Assembly (NCBI RefSeq): GCF_003347515.1
Contig: NZ_QEII01000227.1
Location: forward strand, 1-39,577
Source: Rhodoferax ferrireducens
GTDB taxonomy: Bacteria > Pseudomonadota > Gammaproteobacteria > Burkholderiales > Burkholderiaceae_C
Length of the DNA: 39,577 nt
Direction: 5' to 3'
Each line of letters starts with the position of its first letter. Position 1 is the first letter of the stretch. The position numbers were made by a program, and so were the translations under genes. The notes beneath the pieces are model-generated. The model did not search any database and had not been told where the DNA came from. It saw only the letters and a list, made by a program, of their open reading frames with translations. Positions 37,027 through 39,577 of this stretch are shown here, one piece after another.

Positions 37027-37164
37027 ATGCAAAACATGATCGATGCAACCGAACTGCTTGAGGCCCTGACCGTCTACCGAAAGAAGCTGGTGAGCGCTGG
37101 CCACCCTCTAAAAGCCGCTGCCGTCGAGCACTGCATCAAGATCGTGCGCCGCTTGTCCAAATAG
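37027..37164 (+). CDS. Small hypothetical protein at the end of the late operon
   Basis: A 45-residue frame, MQNMIDATELLEALTVYRKK followed by a helical basic end (CIKIVRRLSK). It begins just after the spanin stop and its stop touches the terminator stem. A second ATG at 37036 could be the start. Function unknown. Confidence 0.55.
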   Translation: MQNMIDATELLEALTVYRKKLVSAGHPLKAAAVEHCIKIVRRLSK

Positions 37165-37205
37165 AAAAAGCCCGTCGGGCCGCATTGCGCGGTTCGGCGG
37201 ACTTT
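37163..37205. terminator. Bidirectional terminator at the end of the late operon
   Basis: A long stem (16 positions with one mismatch and a few G-T pairs, from AAGCCCGTC to GGCGGACTT, with an ATTG loop) is flanked by an A-run on the left and seven T on the right. It can end rightward late transcription and leftward transcription from attR. Confidence 0.88.
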
Positions 37206-37221
37206 TTTTCGTTTGTGCCGC

Positions 37222-37365
37222 TCAGGATCCAGCAGGAGCCGCGTCACCAGACTGACCGAAGTAGTCAAGATAGCGCGGTGCTTTAATTGCAGATTGACCC
37301 TTGACGTGGGTGGTCCACTTGCCACACCATTGAATTCTCCACTTCCAACGTTCTTCCAGTTTCAC
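37222..37365 (-). CDS. Small leftward protein just inside attR
   Basis: A 47-residue frame starting at GTG 37365 with a perfect AAGGAG five bases upstream: VKLEERWKWRIQWCGKWTTH, a Trp-rich basic start, then a polar tail. An ATG in the spacer (37370) meets a stop at once. It is the only leftward gene at the right end and stops just before the bidirectional terminator. Function unknown. Confidence 0.6.
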   Translation of the reverse strand: MKLEERWKWRIQWCGKWTTHVKGQSAIKAPRYLDYFGQSGDAAPAGS

Positions 37366-37478
37366 GGCATCTCCTTAAATCACTGTGATTGCAAACAGTA
37401 GTTTAGGCATTTGTCGTCAAGGTGGTCGAGCTGGCGGCCGGACTGAGGTGTGGAGGCTTTGAGTCTTGCAGCCGTTCC

Positions 37479-37503
37479 GGCGTAGCTTTTGGCGTAGCTT
37501 TTT
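37479..37503. repeat. Tandem 12-bp repeats, candidate integrase arm-type or excisionase sites (right)
   Basis: Two head-to-tail copies of GGCGTAGCTTTT start at 37479 and 37491 and lie 33 bp from the attR core. They match the left pair at 203-227 in sequence, period and orientation. Confidence 0.55.
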
Positions 37504-37535
37504 GTAAAAAACATAGCTCTTCATTGGGGCGGTAT

Positions 37536-37559
37536 GTTCTGCCATTGAACTACACCCGC
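37536..37559. repeat. attR core with 5' fragment of tRNA-Gly
   Basis: The 24 bp are identical to 51-74. On the minus strand they equal the first 24 nt of the tRNA, cut off from the rest. The host DNA to the right (37560 on) should still hold the tRNA gene's original promoter. Confidence 0.93.
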
Positions 37560-37641
37560 GAGCCCTGTAGTTTACTTCAGGATGTCCCCAAAGTAGCGGA
37601 ACTTGGCCAGATGTTGGTTTTCAGTGGCTGCCCCGCTTTCA

Positions 37642-39276
37642 TCACGACTCCAGCGATTTTGCGCCGTTCGGGAGTTGCATTGCGTTGGCGTCAGTGGCGG
37701 GACTCCAGTTGAGCCGAAAGACGCTGACCACCTTCGCCAGCCTCGCCGCTTGCGCATTGAGACTTTCCGCAGCGGCGCTGCTTTCCTCTACCAAGGCTGC
37801 ATTTTGGAGCGTGACCTGATCAATGCGGGAGACAGCGTCGCTGATCAGGCTGATGTCACGGTATTGCACTGAAGTGGCACTGTGAATTTCGCCAATGAGT
37901 TCGTTGACGCGTTGAACCTGTTTGACGATTTCATGCATTGACAGACCGGCATCGTTCACTTGGCGAGCGCCAGCTTCGACTTTTCCCACGTTATCGCCAA
38001 TCAGTTTCTTGATTTCCTTGGCGGCATCGGCCGAGCGATGGGCGAGTGATCGAACTTCACTGGCCACAACGGCAAATCCGCGTCCCTGTTCGCCGGCGCG
38101 GGCTGCTTCCACGGCCGCATTGAGCGCCAGGATATTCGTCTGGAACGCAATGCCGTCGATGACGCCTGTGATGTCGCTGATCGTCCTGGAGGATGTGGCG
38201 ATCCCCTGCATGGTGGCGACCACTTCGGCCACCGCGTTGCCTCCTGCAGTTGCCGAGGTCGAAGCGCTCGCGGCTAATCGGTTGGCCTTGTCTGCGATGT
38301 CCGCATTGTGTTTGACGGTACCGGTCAGTTGCTCCATCGACACCACGGTTTGCTGCAAATCGCTGGCTTGCTCTTCAGTCCGATGGCTCAGATCCGAATT
38401 GCCCGTGGCGATCTCTGCAGACCCGGTCGCGATGCTGTCGCTGCTCTGGCGTACTTCCCCCACCAATCTGGCCAGACGTTCACGCATGGTTGCCATGGCG
38501 GCCATGACACTGCCGCTGTCATCTGCTTTGGTGTGAACCGTCATGCTCAGGTCGCCTTCCGCAATGGCCAGCGCGATGCGTGCCACCTCGGCAGGTTCAC
38601 CGCCCATTTGGCGCGCAATAGAACGAACGACGATGATGGCGGCACCGATACCCACCACCAGGGCCACGCCGCAGGCAATGGCCAGCAACAGGAGAGAAAG
38701 GTGGAAGATGGTTGTCCCATTTTGGGTGAGCTGGCTGGCAATGGCCGACTTGAATTCCCATTCCTTGTCGATGGCGAGGGCGGTGGCCTTGAACAATCTT
38801 TCGGATTTTCCGGTGAAAAGTCTGCGTGCTTCTTCTGTCCTGGACGGATCGGCCAATGACTCACGTGAAATGACTTTGAGTTTGTCCCAGTTGGCCATGG
38901 CCAGGCTGGCCGTTGACATCACGTTCTTCCAAAGCTCCCGGTCTTCCTCGCCCGTCAGCAGCTTCTCGTGTTCTGCGAGGGCCGCATTGAGTTGGGTGCC
39001 CGCTTCTGCGATTGCGGTCTCCAGCGTGGTCATTTCGTCACCGGAGACGGTCATGAGGTGTTGGGCCTGCAGCATCCGGATCGCAGCCACCTTAGCTTGC
39101 CATGACCTGACGGCCTGCAAAGAGGGCGTCGTATTGGCCGTGTAATAGTCCAGCGCGCCATGGATGGCACTGATTTGTTTGGCCGCCATGCCGGCGATGC
39201 CCATCAGCATGACCAGCAGCAGACCAAAGGCCCAAGCAAGCCTCGTACTTAGCTTCATTTTCGCTAAAAAATTCAT
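37642..39276 (-). CDS. Methyl-accepting chemotaxis protein (host)
   Basis: A 544-residue chemoreceptor. Two membrane segments are visible: TM1 at about 13-33 ([20 protein letters not shown]) and TM2 at about 188-215 ([20 protein letters not shown]). Between them lies a helical periplasmic four-helix-bundle-type sensor. A HAMP domain follows (about 215-270), then the coiled-coil signalling domain with the conserved tip [20 protein letters not shown] and [20 protein letters not shown], which contacts CheA/CheW. No NWETF-type CheR/CheB tether is seen at the C-terminus. The ligand is not readable. ATG 39276 has AAGGAA upstream; an earlier ATG adds 26 atypical residues. It lies 53 bp downstream of the dehydrogenase gene on the same strand. 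Confidence 0.94.
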   Translation of the reverse strand: MNFLAKMKLSTRLAWAFGLLLVMLMGIAGMAAKQISAIHGALDYYTANTTPSLQAVRSWQAKVAAIRMLQAQHLMTVSGDEMTTLETAIAEAGTQLNAALAEHEKLLTGEEDRELWKNVMSTASLAMANWDKLKVISRESLADPSRTEEARRLFTGKSERLFKATALAIDKEWEFKSAIASQLTQNGTTIFHLSLLLLAIACGVALVVGIGAAIIVVRSIARQMGGEPAEVARIALAIAEGDLSMTVHTKADDSGSVMAAMATMRERLARLVGEVRQSSDSIATGSAEIATGNSDLSHRTEEQASDLQQTVVSMEQLTGTVKHNADIADKANRLAASASTSATAGGNAVAEVVATMQGIATSSRTISDITGVIDGIAFQTNILALNAAVEAARAGEQGRGFAVVASEVRSLAHRSADAAKEIKKLIGDNVGKVEAGARQVNDAGLSMHEIVKQVQRVNELIGEIHSATSVQYRDISLISDAVSRIDQVTLQNAALVEESSAAAESLNAQAARLAKVVSVFRLNWSPATDANAMQLPNGAKSLES

Positions 39277-39329
39277 GTTCCTTGCTCCATGCGCATATTT
39301 CAGGCGATGCTGATTTGCACCGGATGCTG

Positions 39330-39577
39330 TTACTTCAAGATATCGCCCACGCACAGGTATTTGATCTCCACATAGTCATCGATGCCATGATGCGAGCCTT
39401 CGCGGCCGAGTCCCGACTGCTTGACGCCGCCAAACGGCACGTGCTCGCTGGCCAGGATGCCGACGTTGATGCCGACCATGCCGTATTCCAGCGCCTCGCT
39501 GACGCGGAAGATGCGCCCAACGTCGCGGCTGTAGAAATAGCTGGCCAGGCCGAACTCGGTGTTGTTGGCCGCATCAA
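39330..39577 (-). CDS. gabD: Succinate-semialdehyde dehydrogenase-type aldehyde dehydrogenase, C-terminal end (partial, host)
   Basis: The frame enters from the right edge and ends at TAA 39332-39330, giving the last 81 residues. [40 protein letters not shown] and [20 protein letters not shown] are the C-terminal signature of NAD(P)-dependent succinate-semialdehyde/glutarate-semialdehyde dehydrogenases (GabD type). The N-terminus and catalytic Cys/Glu lie outside the window. The symbol is given by similarity; a related aldehyde dehydrogenase cannot be ruled out. Confidence 0.85.
   Translation of the reverse strand, partial: DAANNTEFGLASYFYSRDVGRIFRVSEALEYGMVGINVGILASEHVPFGGVKQSGLGREGSHHGIDDYVEIKYLCVGDILK

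Larger units (their letters stand above)
51..37559. mobile_element. Integrated lambda-like siphovirus prophage, apparently intact
   Basis: The element is bounded by an exact 24-bp direct repeat and carries a full set of phage modules: integrase, putative excisionase, repressor/Cro switch, CII-like regulator, replication gene with iterons, terminase, head, tail, holins, endolysin and spanins. All large genes are open with no obvious disruption. The gpW, gpB-type portal, GpA-type terminase and long tape measure point to a siphovirus with a long non-contractile tail. Inducibility cannot be read from sequence. Confidence 0.95.

Noticed and set aside
37378..37390. Palindrome AATCACTGTGATT as a CRP or excisionase site
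   Set aside because: It is only 6 bp per arm, has no second copy in the att regions, and no promoter is clearly placed around it.
37213..37401. Rightward 62-codon frame near attR
   Set aside because: It follows a terminator, lacks a ribosome site and is antisense to the leftward 47-codon gene, which has a perfect one.

Overview
The window is an almost complete temperate phage genome (prophage, about 37.5 kb, positions 51 to 37559) of lambda-like siphovirus type. It is integrated in a tRNA-Gly(CCC) gene of a GC-rich betaproteobacterium. The host flanks (a methyl-accepting chemotaxis protein and the C-terminal end of a succinate-semialdehyde-dehydrogenase-type protein), the codon use and the style of the phage genes suggest Burkholderiales, probably Comamonadaceae (Rhodoferax/Polaromonas-like). 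That taxonomic placement is inference from familiarity, not from a search. The prophage is bounded by an exact 24-bp direct repeat (51-74 and 37536-37559) that corresponds to the 5' half of the tRNA.

Left arm (0.2-10.6 kb): a tyrosine integrase reads rightward. Everything else reads leftward as one long, tightly overlapped operon of small early genes, a C5-cytosine methyltransferase, and a diversity-generating retroelement (DGR). It ends in an AlpA/excisionase-like gene facing int. The DGR is the standout system. It has one template repeat (TR, 4085-4182), three different target genes each with a C-terminal variable repeat (VR, 98 bp), an Avd-type accessory gene and a DGR-type reverse transcriptase. 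All 34 differences between the TR and the three VRs fall on TR adenines. A PAPS-reductase-like gene sits between TR and reverse transcriptase, and each target gene is followed by a GC-rich hairpin plus T-run.

Switch region (10.6-14.5 kb): a repressor (minus strand) and a Cro-like gene (plus strand) diverge around operators of the form ATACCT-nn-AGGTAT. The same operator lies inside a second promoter at 10.9 kb that drives the leftward operon, an arrangement like lambda OL/OR. Behind the repressor is a probable lysogeny-expressed cluster: a Zn-ribbon membrane protein, an HNH nuclease with a signal-peptide-like N-terminus, and a 333-residue membrane-anchored protein.

Right arm (14.5-37.2 kb): a CII-like regulator, a replication protein with iterons embedded in its gene, a candidate cos site, Nu1/GpA-type terminase, a Mor-family regulator, gpW, portal, a ClpP-protease/major-capsid fusion with an internal start, head-completion genes and a tail tube. 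Then come tail chaperones joined by a -1 frameshift, a 1391-residue tape measure, tail tip and fibre genes, and lysis (two holin-like proteins, muramidase, nested Rz/Rz1). A bidirectional terminator and a small leftward gene precede attR.

No gene-free stretch exceeds 300 bases except 10640-11042, which carries a structured leader, the leftward promoter/operators and a terminator, and the 37366-37641 attR region taken with its surroundings. All functional names come from reading the sequence; none was checked by a database search.
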